From: Branchiostoma floridae | Lineage: Eukaryota > Chordata > Leptocardii > Amphioxiformes > Branchiostomatidae | DNA: 20,906 bases | NCBI RefSeq assembly: GCF_000003815.2 | Contig: NC_049980.1 | Span: forward strand, 34,001,131 to 34,022,036 | Direction: 5' to 3' | Shown: in pieces, positions 9,736-18,880 of the stretch | Numbering within the stretch: position 1 is the first letter of the stretch | Layout: each line of letters starts with the position of its first letter | Notes under the pieces: model-generated | The model's database searches: none | What the model was told of the DNA's origin: nothing | What the model saw: the letters and a program-made list of their open reading frames with translations, nothing else | Made by a program: the position numbers and the translations under genes

Positions 9736-9851
9736 TTACTCACCTGTATAATGCCCTATCTGGTGTATAGGCAAAAGAAAGACACCTTACTTAACTGTAT
9801 AATGCCCTATGTGGTCTATAGGCAAAGGAAAGGCACCCTATTCACCTGTAT
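9736..9851. repeat. Higher-order duplication within the inverted array, copy 2
   Basis: This is the second copy of the 116-bp block at 9481-9596. It ends at the switch from C-type to B-type units (CTGTATGGTGTCTTACC), so the duplication boundary and the sub-family boundary coincide. Confidence 0.85.
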
Positions 9852-10515
9852 GGTGTCTTACCTGGTCCATAGTCAAATGAAACTCACCTTACTCACCTAT
9901 ATGGTATCCTACCTGGTCCATAGTCAAATGAAATGCACCTTACTCACCTGTGTAGTGTCTTACCTAGTCTGTAGTCAAAGAAACACATGTTACTCACCTG
10001 TACAGTGTCTTACCAGTTTCATAGTCAAAGGAAACACACCTTACTCACCTGTACTGTGTCTTACCTGGTGTGTCGTCGAAGGAAACACACCTTACACACC
10101 TGTAGATGTCTTACCTGGTCTATAGTCAAATGAAACTCACCTTACTCACCTGTACGGTGTTTTACCTGGTGTGTCGTCAAAGGATACACACCTTATTTAC
10201 CTGTAAGGTGTCTTGACTGGTGTGTTGTTAAAAGAAACACACCTTAATTACCTGTACGGTGTCTTGACTGGTGTGTCGTTAAAGGAAACACACCTTAATT
10301 ACCTGTACGGTGTCTTACCTGGTGTGTCGTCAAAGGAAAGACACCGTACTTACCTGTTGAATGCCCTATCTGGTCTATAGGCAAAGGAAAGACACCATAC
10401 TTACCTGTATAATTCCCCATCTGAACCATAATCAAAGAAAAGACATCTTACTCACCTGTATAATGCCCTACATGGTCTATAGGCAAAGGAAAGACACCTT
10501 ACTCACCTGTATAAT

Positions 10516-10880
10516 AGTGGAAATAATTAATCATTATGTTACTTCATGAATATGAGGCTAAGACTATTGGTAAGTTTCTACACTTTTCTCCATCCACACT
10601 CCAGGTGTTCTTCTAGCTCATTGTTACAATCTTCAATTACCAGTGTCATATTTGGACAGATTGACGAAATGCTATTGTTGACAAACTTTTTGAGTCGTGA
10701 GAGTATTATCACCTGCCAACACTTGTTATAGTGAACTATTATATTTTATACTGTTCCAAGGTGGACATTGGATTGTCCCTGATCAATTTTTGTGAAATAC
10801 TCCTGTTGGGTTGATCCCATATCTTTGTCTTATTTCATTCTTTTCAAAATAATTTGTCAGTCGGTTTGATTTTGACAGGC
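10516..10880. other. Unique spacer after the inverted array
   Basis: No gene is supported. The ATG at 10546 followed by eight codons and a consensus donor (TTG|GTAAGT at 10570) looks like a tiny start exon, but nothing corroborates it. A 47-bp donor-to-acceptor pair (10570-10616) is too short for a normal intron. Confidence 0.4.
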
Positions 10881-10898
10881 TTTTTTTTTACATTGCAG

Positions 10899-11116
10899 GT
10901 ACCAGTGACAACATCTATGCAAGATGGAAACCTTCATTAAAAACTGCCTGCATTTCTATTACCCAATTTGTTGATATGATATTCCTAGCTTGTCTTGAAA
11001 GTTTGGATTTTTGTAGCCTATATACATATATATATCGCAAACTTCTAAAACACCACTGTACCATGAAGATAGTTGACTTTTTTCCAACTTGTGTAACAGA
11101 TGAAATCTTATGCTAG
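10899..11116 (+). CDS. Candidate terminal exon after a strong acceptor
   Basis: A T-rich tract ending TTTTTTTTTACATTGCAG (10881-10898) is an excellent splice acceptor. Two readings are possible. In phase 0 the exon codes VPVTTSMQDGNLH and stops at TAA 10938-10940. In phase 1 it is open for 71 codons to TAG at 11114-11116, starting TSDNIYARWKPSLKTAC. Phase 1 is compatible with the signal-peptide exon at 5449-5509, but the peptide shows no Ig features. AATAAA at 11831-11836 could end a 3' UTR of about 0.7-0.9 kb. Coding status is uncertain; the acceptor is the strongest part. Confidence 0.3.
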
Positions 11117-12240
11117 TACTGTAACAGTTATTTTACTAAGGATCAATAGTGCAGTGCACATTGGGATGTGGTCTGTGCTTGACATTAAGCATATATTTTG
11201 AGACTGTGTTTGGCATTGTAGAACTTCTTATAACGTTAGTTGTAAGATGACAGCTTTGTTGGAGTCAGTTGCTTGCCAGGTATCTTGTCAATATTTACAC
11301 TTGCTAATATGTCTCTCTTTGGTTGACAACAAATTTGAAAAAGTTATGTGTACTTGTCTAGGGGACATATATGTACATTCAAAAATGCTGATTCAGGAGT
11401 GTCATTGATGCAAGGATTTTATCAAGAACTAACTGTAAAAGCCACTTGGTCTGGCTCATGATACGAATGATAAATTTTATTTTCATCATTTTGGCTTGAG
11501 CAGTAGTTAACTAGCGTACATGTAAACAAAAGGACATAATGTGAATCTTCATATTTATTCATAGTGCCTTTCGGGTGTTTTGTGATATGAATGCGGAAAC
11601 GTTGGTGTAAGTATAACTGCATAGATGCATCTTTAATGAGGACCAATTCATTTCTAAGATCTCTAATGCATGTTGCATGCCTACCTGCCAGGCTAGTGTG
11701 CTAGCTCTCAAGATTTTATACACTTCAGCAAGTTCAGCTGTACAATGTACAATGATGTAGTGTTACAACAATGGCTGTGAATGACGTTTCAGAATGACAA
11801 TGTTCAATGATGTAATGAGTCTGTAATGTCAATAAATTAGATTGCTGTGAAGTCACGTTTCTTCTCTGATAACTCAGTTAGGATATAACGTTAATCATCT
11901 GGTGTATTTTGCCAGCCAGTAGGTACCCAAAGTATAATTCAGATTTACATGAGTTTTGAAGTTTTAATGACATGTACATTGGCAGGACTGTGGTTGGGGC
12001 ATTTTCCAACACAGTGCTTTAGAGCACTCAAAGCTTATAACGTCAATAACTTATACTAACGATACAGCGCATTGGAGTTAACGTTATAGAGCACATTTCG
12101 CGAGAAAACTGGTCAGAAACCCGATCGGAAAACTCACCATTTTCCCCAAAAAGCTTCTTATCTTTTTTGATTTCTGAATTGTTGGTCAGTACTCATTTCT
12201 TAAAACTGGCAAGTGTTTCCTCTAAAGCTTTGAATTAAAG
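11117..12240. other. AT-rich unique stretch, possible 3' UTR then spacer
   Basis: No coding region is recognised. AATAAA at 11831-11836 lies in AGTCTGTAATGTCAATAAAT and is the only plausible plus-strand poly(A) signal here for the candidate exon at 10899. The minus-strand frame at about 11422-11646 shows no motif. Confidence 0.35.
11831..11836 (+). terminator. Poly(A) signal AATAAA
   Basis: A canonical hexamer about 930 bp downstream of the acceptor at 10898. Use is conditional on the terminal exon being real. Confidence 0.3.
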
Positions 12241-12300
12241 ATTTTATATGTTGGCAACTGCGGTCCGACCACGGCAGACGATAGTTTCGCAGTTGCTCGG

Positions 12301-12340
12301 TCGTTCCCAAGGCACAGTGTACTGCACACCCTGGGAACGA
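12301..12340. other. Imperfect hairpin in GC-rich block
   Basis: TCGTTCCCAAGG at the left pairs with the complement CCCTGGGAACGA at the right, with one mismatch and a 16-base loop containing CAGTGTACTG. It lies just upstream of the promoter-like inverted repeat (12357-12428) and may belong to the same element. Confidence 0.55.
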
Positions 12341-12356
12341 GGTCATATGTCACGGG

Positions 12357-12428
12357 TCACGCGTCACTTCCGGTTTGAGCTTTGCACACGGCACCATAGC
12401 GGTTGCAGCACTACGAAAAATATTTCAC
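12357..12428 (-). repeat. Promoter-like dispersed repeat, copy 2, inverted
   Basis: This is the inverted counterpart of 6090-6147. It has CGCGTCACTTCCGG (12360-12373), the complement of CCGGAAGTGACGCG, and GGTTGCAGCACTACGAAAAA followed by TATTT (12401-12425). The blocks are separated by a longer spacer than in copy 1. Weaker similarity extends on both sides (for example TATGTCACGGGTCAC). The plus-strand frame 12248-12454 that crosses it has no recognisable domain. Confidence 0.6.
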
Positions 12429-12440
12429 CCACAGCGGACG

Positions 12441-13640
12441 ACGCCTGGAAGTGATGATAGCATCATAACGAGTCAATCCTTATCTAGTCATAAATAAACA
12501 TATGTGAAGAAAAACTATGTAATAAATACTAGCATCATAGCACGATGAAAATTTTTTTCTGTATTCAAATAAAGTCTGGTTTTTATTTGATCAACTTAAA
12601 TCAGTTTTAAACTTTATGTGGACTTTTGCGTTTAGATGTGCTATTCCAAGGAGGTCACCATAGGTCATTAACCTTGGCTGACCCCATGAGGTGAGAGTTC
12701 GTCAAGCTAGTGGAGTTTCGTGTAGAATTTCTGACGTTTAAGTCAGAAGACAGGGGTAATTTCCGCATGGTACTCTTTGTTTCTCCGACCACCACTTAAT
12801 TTTGTGTACGCACGGCTTAAATGTCTTCATGGCCGAACTTTCAGTCGCATCGCAGCACCTTTCAAAGTTTCATCGATTGACAAGTGCCCCATGTGGCATG
12901 AGCGACCCCAGGCGGATATGAATTATAAACGCTTGGTATTTAATGGATCTCTGAATTCTTCTTTTTTTAATTTTTTTTTTATTTCTATTTTTTACAATGG
13001 GTCTTTGGGTAACCGGCAGAATCATAGTATCAGAATTATGAGAGATAGTGTTGCGGAAGAATGGCTGGTACCAAATTTTTTTTAGGTTGATCTAGAAGAG
13101 AACAAATAACGTTACGAGTTTATTTTTGTTCCCTTTTATTTTTTTTTATTTCCAGACAGAAGTGAAAATCGAATGAAAATGGTCCTAACTTATAGACGCA
13201 TTTATTACAATGTCTTATTGAACAGGTGGATGCAATGATGGAAATGGAGGGTAGATGGCGCTGCTACATAGTTCATGACATTGAACAAGAAATACATCCT
13301 ACTAACGCCCGGTCCCCAACGGCATTAGCCTAAGGAGTTTTGACACGACTGTGGTCCCACTGCGTAGGAGAATGCAAGAAATATTGTCGACCTGCTTCAT
13401 ATATGCCAACTATATCAAAGTGGGAAAGCTATACTATGAACATGTATAACGTGTGGACATGCAACAATTAATCTTATCAAAATAATCATCATGATAATAA
13501 TAATAGAATATATCAGTAAATCGATTCTGCCAGATGGCAATATCTACCCAGGTGTATGTATGAAGAGAAGCTGTGCCCAACCTACCGATTCTACGATGTA
13601 GCAGCCTAACAAGGCAACCCATCTGTTGTCCATCCATGCA
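12441..13640. other. Unique stretch, no gene recognised
   Basis: The plus-strand frame 12777-13085 (102 codons) runs through long T tracts that give poly-Phe, and has no domain. The AT-rich part at 13470-13520 contains a short ATAATA run. I see no supported gene. Confidence 0.4.
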
Positions 13641-13904
13641 GTTTGATAAAAGGCAGTTTAAGAAAAACTGGCTGAAAATGCACTGCCGAGAGGGGGCGCT
13701 TTTGCTCGATGATGCTCATCCGTTGCTGACATCAAAACGGTCATTGACCCTAAAAAATAACAAACCAAACGCAGCCGGATCCTCACGTCTGCATCAGCTG
13801 TTCGCGACTCGGTGACGTGACCTTGTCCTTGTGGTTTTATTGACAGGATTCGTTTATCTATTTGTTTATTTTTTTGTTGTGCTGCGTACGCGGTAAAGCG
13901 ACTT
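13641..13904. promoter_or_regulatory. CpG-bearing block upstream of ATGGCGGAA
   Basis: This stretch has more CpG than its neighbours. It contains GGTGACGTGACC (13811-13822), a palindrome-like CRE/E-box site, and ends in ACTTATGGCGGAA, where ATGGCGG is the YY1-type start context found at many animal gene starts. It may be a promoter for the short open frame at 13905. Motif evidence only. Confidence 0.25.
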
Positions 13905-14030
13905 ATGGCGGAACACACCAGATTTGTACTGAACAGTAGAAACTACATGTACATACCCGGCAAACTGCCTCATGGCGTAATTATAACACACAAGGTTTCT
14001 ACTGAACAGTACAAGCTGCATATCAGGTAA
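13905..14030 (+). CDS. Short open frame entering the 61-bp minisatellite
   Basis: The ATG at 13905 (ACTTATGGCGG) gives 41 codons beginning MAEHTRFVLNSRNYMYIPGK and ends at TAA 14028-14030. A donor-like ATATCAG|GTAAAC overlaps the end, at 14025-14026. Most of the frame already lies in the first, slightly longer minisatellite unit. The 61-bp period changes frame in each unit, so the rest cannot encode a repeat protein. It could be a first exon whose donor seeded the minisatellite. Equally it may be chance. Confidence 0.2.
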   Translation: MAEHTRFVLNSRNYMYIPGKLPHGVIITHKVSTEQYKLHIR

Positions 14031-14327
14031 ACCGCCTCATGGTGTAACACACCAGGTTTGTACTGAACAGTACAAGCTGCATATCAGGTAAACCGCCTCA
14101 TGGTGTAACACACCAGGTTTGTACTGAACAGTACAAGCTGTATACCCGGCAAACTGCCTCATGGTGTAACACACCAGGTTGGTACTGAACAGTACAAGCT
14201 GCATATCAGGTAAACCGCCTCATGGCGTAACACACCAGGTTGGTACTGAACAGTACAAGCTGCATACCCGGTAAACCGCCTCATGGCGTAACACACCAGG
14301 TTTGTACTGAACAGTACAAGCTGCATA
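13908..14327. repeat. 61-bp minisatellite, about 6.5 copies
   Basis: ACTGAACAGT recurs at 13928, 14001, 14062, 14123, 14184, 14245 and 14306. The period is exactly 61 bp apart from the first, 73-bp unit. The unit contains CACACCAG|GTTTGTACTG, acceptor-like, and ATATCAG|GTAAACC, donor-like, with a palindromic TACTGAACAGTA core. CATACCCGG alternates with CATATCAGG as a unit variant. Splice-like signals in a tandem unit echo the 51-bp arrays, but the sequence is unrelated. Confidence 0.92.
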
Positions 14328-14474
14328 TCCCGACTTATTCATTTGATCCACTCACAACGGGAAGGACCTTTACCCTTTTCGTTAAGTGTGGTGGGTTCTT
14401 AAACGTGCTCCTCAAACACGGGACTTCCATTAACGTCCTGTTCAAGAGACGTCCCTAACAATAGATAGATACTG
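14328..14474. other. Spacer between minisatellite and SINE array
   Basis: Unique sequence with direct near-repeats GTGCTCCTCAAACACGGGAC and CCTGTTCAAGAGACG around 14405-14450. No gene is seen. Confidence 0.4.
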
Positions 14475-15481
14475 AGTTTCACACCAGTGAAGTGAGAAAT
14501 TTCGTGTAACGTGTCTTTCCCAAGAGCACAGCGTCGGTGGCATGTCAGAAGATTCTGACCCAGGACCTCCGGATCCTTGGCCAAACGCCCTAACCATCAC
14601 GCCTACAAAACGCCACTTTGCTTGAGAGAAACACTTCAGACAGGGCAGGACAGTCCTCCTGACTTCCCCCCACCCGTCGCCTGAGGTGCACACGGACCAG
14701 ATTTATGTGTGTGCAGATTCGAACCCAGGACCTCTGGCTCCTTGACCAAACGCCCTAACCATCACGTCTAGAAAACACCACTTTCCTTGAGAAAGTACTG
14801 CAAACAGGACAGGACAGTCCTCCTGACTTCCCCTCACCCGTCACCTGAGGTGCACACAGACCAGATTTACGTGTGGGGAGATTCTAACCCAGGACCTCTG
14901 GGTCCTTGACCAAACGCCCTAACCATCACGTCTACAAAACGCCACTTTTCTTGAGAGGAATACTACAGACAGGACAGCACCCCCCCCCCCCTAACTTCCC
15001 CCCTCCCGTCGCCTGAGGTGCACGCAGACCAGATTTATGTGGGGGGAGATTCGAACCAGGACCTCTGGGTCCTTTGCCAAACGACTTAACCATTATACCT
15101 ACAAAATGCCACTTTCCTTGAGAAAAATACTACATGACAGGACAAGACAGTCCCCCTGACTTCCCCTTACCCGTCGCCTGAGGTGCACCCTCACCAGATT
15201 TATGTTTGTGGAGATTCGAGCCCAGAACCTCTGGGTCCTTGACCAAACGCCCTCACTATCCCCCCTACAAAACGCCACTTTCCTTGAGAGGAATACTTCA
15301 GACAGGACAAGACAGCCCCCCCCTGACTTCCCCCCCACCCGTCGCCCGAGGTGCACCCCCGCCAGATTTATGTAGGGGGGAGATTCGAACCCAGGACCTC
15401 TGGTTCCTTGGCCAACGGCCTCACCATCGCGCCTACAAAACGCCACTTTGCTTGAGAAAAATGCTGCAGGCAGGACAGGAC

Positions 15482-15660
15482 AGTTCCTCTGATGCGTCGA
15501 TCAAGGTTAGACGTCCAGGTAGCGCCAAAAAGCAGTCACTCAAGCAACTGGACATGAATTTGGAAACGTGTCACTGACGAAATACGTCGGATGGTGTCTG
15601 AAACGTCTGACCGTTTCCAAAGTCATCTCTAGTTGCTTGAGTAACTTCATTTTGGCGACA
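15482..15660. repeat. Fold-back module inside the SINE array, copy 1
   Basis: A segment unlike the SINE unit fills the extra length between the units at 15382 and 15723. Its arms at 15519-15568 and 15612-15659 are inverted copies, including ACTCAAGCAACT against AGTTGCTTGAGT, TTTGGAAACG against CGTTTCCAAA and CGCCAAAA against TTTTGGCG. The ~43-bp centre contains GACGAAATACGTCGG. A near-identical copy lies at 16645-16821. Confidence 0.8.
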
Positions 15661-16644
15661 GTCCCCCTGACTTCCCCTCACCCGTCACCTGAGGTGCCCC
15701 GGACCAGATTTATGTGAGTGGTACTCGAACCCAGGACCTCTGGGTCCTTGACCAAACGCCCTAACCATCACGCCTACAAAACGCCACTTTTCTTGAGAGG
15801 AATACTTCAGACAGGACAGGACAGTCCCTCTGACTTCCCCTCACCCGTCGCCTGGAACAGATTTATGTGTTTGGAGACTCGAACCCAGGACCTCTGGCTC
15901 CTTGACCAAACGCCCTAACCATCGCGTCTACAAAACGCCACTTTTCTTGAGAGAAATGCAGCAGGACAGGACAGGACAGTCCCCTGACTTCCCCTCACCC
16001 GTCGCCTGAGATGCGCCCGGAACAGATTTATGTGTGTGCAGATTCGAACCCAGGACCTCTGGCTCCTTGGCCAAACTCCATATTAAACCATCACGCCTAC
16101 AAAACGCCACTTTTCTTGAGAGAAATGCAGCAGACAGGACAGGACAGTCCCCCTGACTCCCCCCCACCCGTCGCCTGAGGTGCACCCCCACCAGATTTAC
16201 GTGTGTGCAGATTCGAACCCAGGACCTCTGGCTCCTTGGCCAAACTCCATATTAAACCATCGCGTCTACAAAACGCCACTTTCCTTGAGAGAAATATTAC
16301 AGACAGGACAGGACAGTTCCCCTGACTTCCCCCCACCCGTCGCCTGAGGTGCAGCCAGACCAGATTTATGTATTGGGAGACTCGAACCCAGGACCTCTGG
16401 GTCCTTGACCAAACACCATCACCATCACGCCTACAAAACGCCACTGTTCTTGAGAAAGTACTGCAAACAGGACAGGACAGTCCCCCTGACTCCCCCCACC
16501 CGTCGCCCGAGGTGCACACAGACCAGATTTATGTGTGGGGAGATTCGAACCCAGGACCTCTGGCTCCTTGACCAAACGCCCTAACCATAGCGTCTACAAA
16601 ACGCCACTTTGCTTGAGAAAAATGCTACAGGCAGGGCAGGACAG

Positions 16645-16821
16645 TTCCTCTGATGCGTCGATGAAGGTTAGACGTCCAGGTAACGCCAAAAAGCAGTCAC
16701 TCAAGCAACTGGACATGAATTTGGAAACGTGTCACTGACGAAATACATCGGATGGTGTCTGAAACGTCTGACCGTTTCCAAAGTCATATCTAGTTGCTTG
16801 AGTAACTTCATTTTGGCGACA
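16645..16821. repeat. Fold-back module inside the SINE array, copy 2
   Basis: This has the same arms (16681-16729 and 16773-16820) and flanks as the module at 15482-15660, offset about 1161 bp. The flanking SINE-unit junctions are also the same, so the whole ~1.16-kb block was duplicated rather than the module inserting twice. Confidence 0.8.
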
Positions 16822-17540
16822 GTCCGCCTGACTCCCCCTTACCCGTCTCCTCGGGTGCCCCCGGACCAGATCTACGTGTGTGGAGATGTGAACCAAGGAC
16901 TTCTGGGTCCTTGACTAAACGTCCTAACCATCGCGTCTACAAAACGCCACTTTGCTTGAGAGAAATGCAGCAGACAGGACATGACAGTCCCCCTGACTTC
17001 CCCTCACCCGTCGCCCGAGGTGTACCCGGACCAGATTTACGTGTGTGCAGATTCGAACCCAGGACCTGTGGCTCCTTGACCAAACGCCCTAACCATCGCG
17101 TCTAAAAAACGCTACTTTCCTTGAGAGAAATATTACAGACAGGACAGGACAGTCCCCCTGACTTCCCCTCACCCGTCACCTGAGGTGCCCCGGACCAGAT
17201 TTATGTATTGGGAGACTCGAACCAAGGACTTCTGGGTCCTTGACCAAACGCCCTCACCATCACGCCTACAAAACGCCACTTTGCTTGAGAGAAACACTTC
17301 AGGCAGGACAGGACAGTTCCTCTGACTTCCCCCACCCGTCGCCTGAGGTGCAGCCGGACCAGATTTATGTGTGTGCAGATTCGAACCCAGGACCTGTGGC
17401 TCCTTGACCAAACGCCCTCACCATCACGTCTACAAAACACCGCTTTCCCTGAGAGAAATAGACAGGACAAGACAGTCCCCCTGACTTCCCCTCACCCGTC
17501 GCCCGAGGTGCACCCGGACCAGATTTATGTGTGGGGAGAT

Positions 17541-18540
17541 AACGCTGCCCCGACGTGCCCTAAATCAGCCAGGATTTACAGTCGGAACATAAACCCTGTG
17601 GTGAGATGGTCCCGCTGATAATCCACGGGACAATATTACCTCATGGTGGGCAACTTTCTCCTCTTTCGTCTAAGTGTGAACCGTAACTACAAAATTACTT
17701 CACAGAGGCGAAAGCCGCAGAAATTAAACCCAACATGATGAAGTTGAAAAAGAGAGAACGTTTTCCCGGCCATGTTCAATCAATCCTTGATACCTTCGGA
17801 TAATTGATTGATTGAATGATTGATCGAGCAGCAATATGCACACGAAAAATTATAGCCTGTGAAAAAACGCGCCCTGAAGGTACAGACCAGGAAAAGTACA
17901 CACGGACGGATTCCTCCAGCCGAACCGGGCAAAAGCGCGGCAGTTTGGGGAAATCCTGGGCATTTCCTGTGTCAACAAGATAAGATAATTGTTCAATATT
18001 CTGTCCGGTGTTGCTTGGTGCCCAAATGATTAGTGGAGATGTTAGTGTTTAAGTGTGCCATCAATGCTGAGTCGTTTGGGCAAGAACCAATCTAATAAAA
18101 GGATGCCACAAGATTCTTAGGATGACTTTCATACTGAGCCTTACAGCCAATAACGAGCTATCGTGACGCAATAAATTTGCCACTTTGAGAGAACAACAAC
18201 GGCAAACAGAAGTACAAAGGGGTACAAGCCAGACTGCAGGGGAATTTTGAGGGTCTGTATGGGGGTGCAGTAAGGCTTCAAAGTAAATTCAGAAGGCCCG
18301 ACCACACTTTATTCATCGTAAATTGACGATGAAGCACAGGCGTGTACGCACTGTGCTACATTCAGGCATCTCAGTGTCAAGGTGGCAAAACAAAGAAGAA
18401 TGCTGAGCCGACGAAGATTTACACCGCGTGGCAAAAGTTATGCAGACCGTCTACCATATCTTCTCTGTCCAATACAGTCCGTTCGGACAGGAGGGGGCAG
18501 ACAAGAAGGTGTTACACGAAAGAAGAATAATATCCGTAAG
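17541..18540. other. Unique stretch, no gene recognised
   Basis: No supported gene. Three overlapping plus-strand frames at 18342-18735 lack domains. The only clear structure is the hairpin at 17775-17816. Confidence 0.4.
17775..17816. other. Perfect 11-bp-stem hairpin overlapping ATTG repeat
   Basis: TTCAATCAATC (17775-17785) and GATTGATTGAA (17806-17816) are exact reverse complements with a 20-base loop. The right arm is part of a short ATTG microsatellite (about 17803-17823), so the hairpin may have arisen by chance from that repeat. Confidence 0.6.
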
Positions 18541-18880
18541 TGGAAAAGCGCGGTTCCAAGACACTTGTTCTACCCCAGTGCAGAGCTTGTCTCAGTGGAA
18601 CGACCCCCCTGCACACGACAACAGCGCAACACGACAGAAACCACGGCGTGTAGCCCAGTTTCAGGCGCACGCGTGAAACCCGAGGGCCAGATTTTAGTCA
18701 AAAAGAATATTAAGTTCCCGCGGATGACACCATGATGGATGACGGACTCGGCGCGAGGAAGATAAGGCTGACCTTGGGAGGACTGACCACCGGCCGCCAT
18801 TGTTGTGTCCACAAACCCGCGGGCACAGCGCACGCATTCCCCGCGCAGCGCGGCCGGATGGAGGCATGTTTGTTTGGCTC
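18541..18880 (-). promoter_or_regulatory. GC/CpG-rich block with YY1-like ATGGCGGCC start context
   Basis: This is the most CpG-rich part of the window (for example GCGCACGCG, CCCGCGGGC, CCCCGCGCAGCGCGG). On the minus strand, ACAACAATGGCGGCC (ATG at 18800) combines a strong start context (A at -3, G at +4) with the YY1 motif seen at many animal gene starts. The frame begins MAAGGQSSQGQPYLPRAESV and stays open to about 18570, with no clear donor and no domain I recognise. A competing plus-strand ATG at 18732 (ACACCATGATGG) starts MMDDGLGARKIRLTLGG. A promoter or first exon is possible in either direction; the coding claim is weak. Confidence 0.3.

Larger units (their letters stand above)
8938..10515 (-). 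repeat. Inverted splice-signal minisatellite array (about 31 units)
   Basis: This is the same family as the plus-strand arrays, but it reads on the minus strand. Each unit contains ACTCACCTGTATAATGCCC, the complement of a TATACAG|GTGAGT junction. Type C units fill 8938-9850, type B units 9850-10340, and C units return at 10340-10515. Some units carry about 10 extra bases in the spacer (for example near 9110 and 9325). The plus-strand open frames 9020-9403 and 9445-10125, with the repeated MPYLVYRQRKGTLLTCI motif, come from the 51-bp period and are not genes. There is also a short-range duplication, 9481-9596 to 9736-9851. Confidence 0.9.
14475..17540 (-). repeat. Tandem array of tRNA-derived SINE-like units (about 16)
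   Basis: Read on the minus strand, each unit contains TGATGGTTAGGGCGTTTGG, similar to a pol III A box and tRNA D-arm. About 30 bases later comes CCTGGGTTCGAATC, a match to the B box and tRNA T-arm. Then follow ACATAAATCTGGTC, a GGTGCACCTCAGGCGACGGG-like segment and CTGTCCTGTCCTGTCTG. B-box positions, as plus-strand GATTCGAACC or variants, are near 14551, 14716, 14880, 15048, 15213, 15382, 15723, 15877, 16041, 16210, 16379, 16542, 16885, 17050, 17211 and 17378. Spacing is 154-169 bp, except two double-length gaps. The last unit is cut at about 17540. The tRNA cloverleaf is degenerate, so these are not functional tRNAs. Open frames within the array (for example PRTSGSLTKRPNH) are shadows. Confidence 0.85.

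Noticed and set aside
10546-10616. Start exon MNMRLRLL with donor TTG|GTAAGT and nearby acceptor CACTCCAG
   Set aside because: The exon is only 24 bp and the implied intron 47 bp. No downstream frame or family match corroborates it.
12777-13085. Plus-strand 102-codon frame
   Set aside because: It runs through long T tracts giving Phe-rich low complexity, with no domain or splice support.
15206-17411. Open frames in the SINE array such as EPRTSGSLTKRPNH
   Set aside because: The same peptide recurs in each tandem unit and comes from the complement of the tRNA-like head. Frames are broken by unit-length changes.
14475-17540. Cluster of functional tRNA genes
   Set aside because: T-arm and D-arm-like sequences are clear, but acceptor stems do not pair properly, the anticodon arm is degenerate, and every unit carries the same ~100-bp non-tRNA tail. 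A SINE-like satellite fits better.
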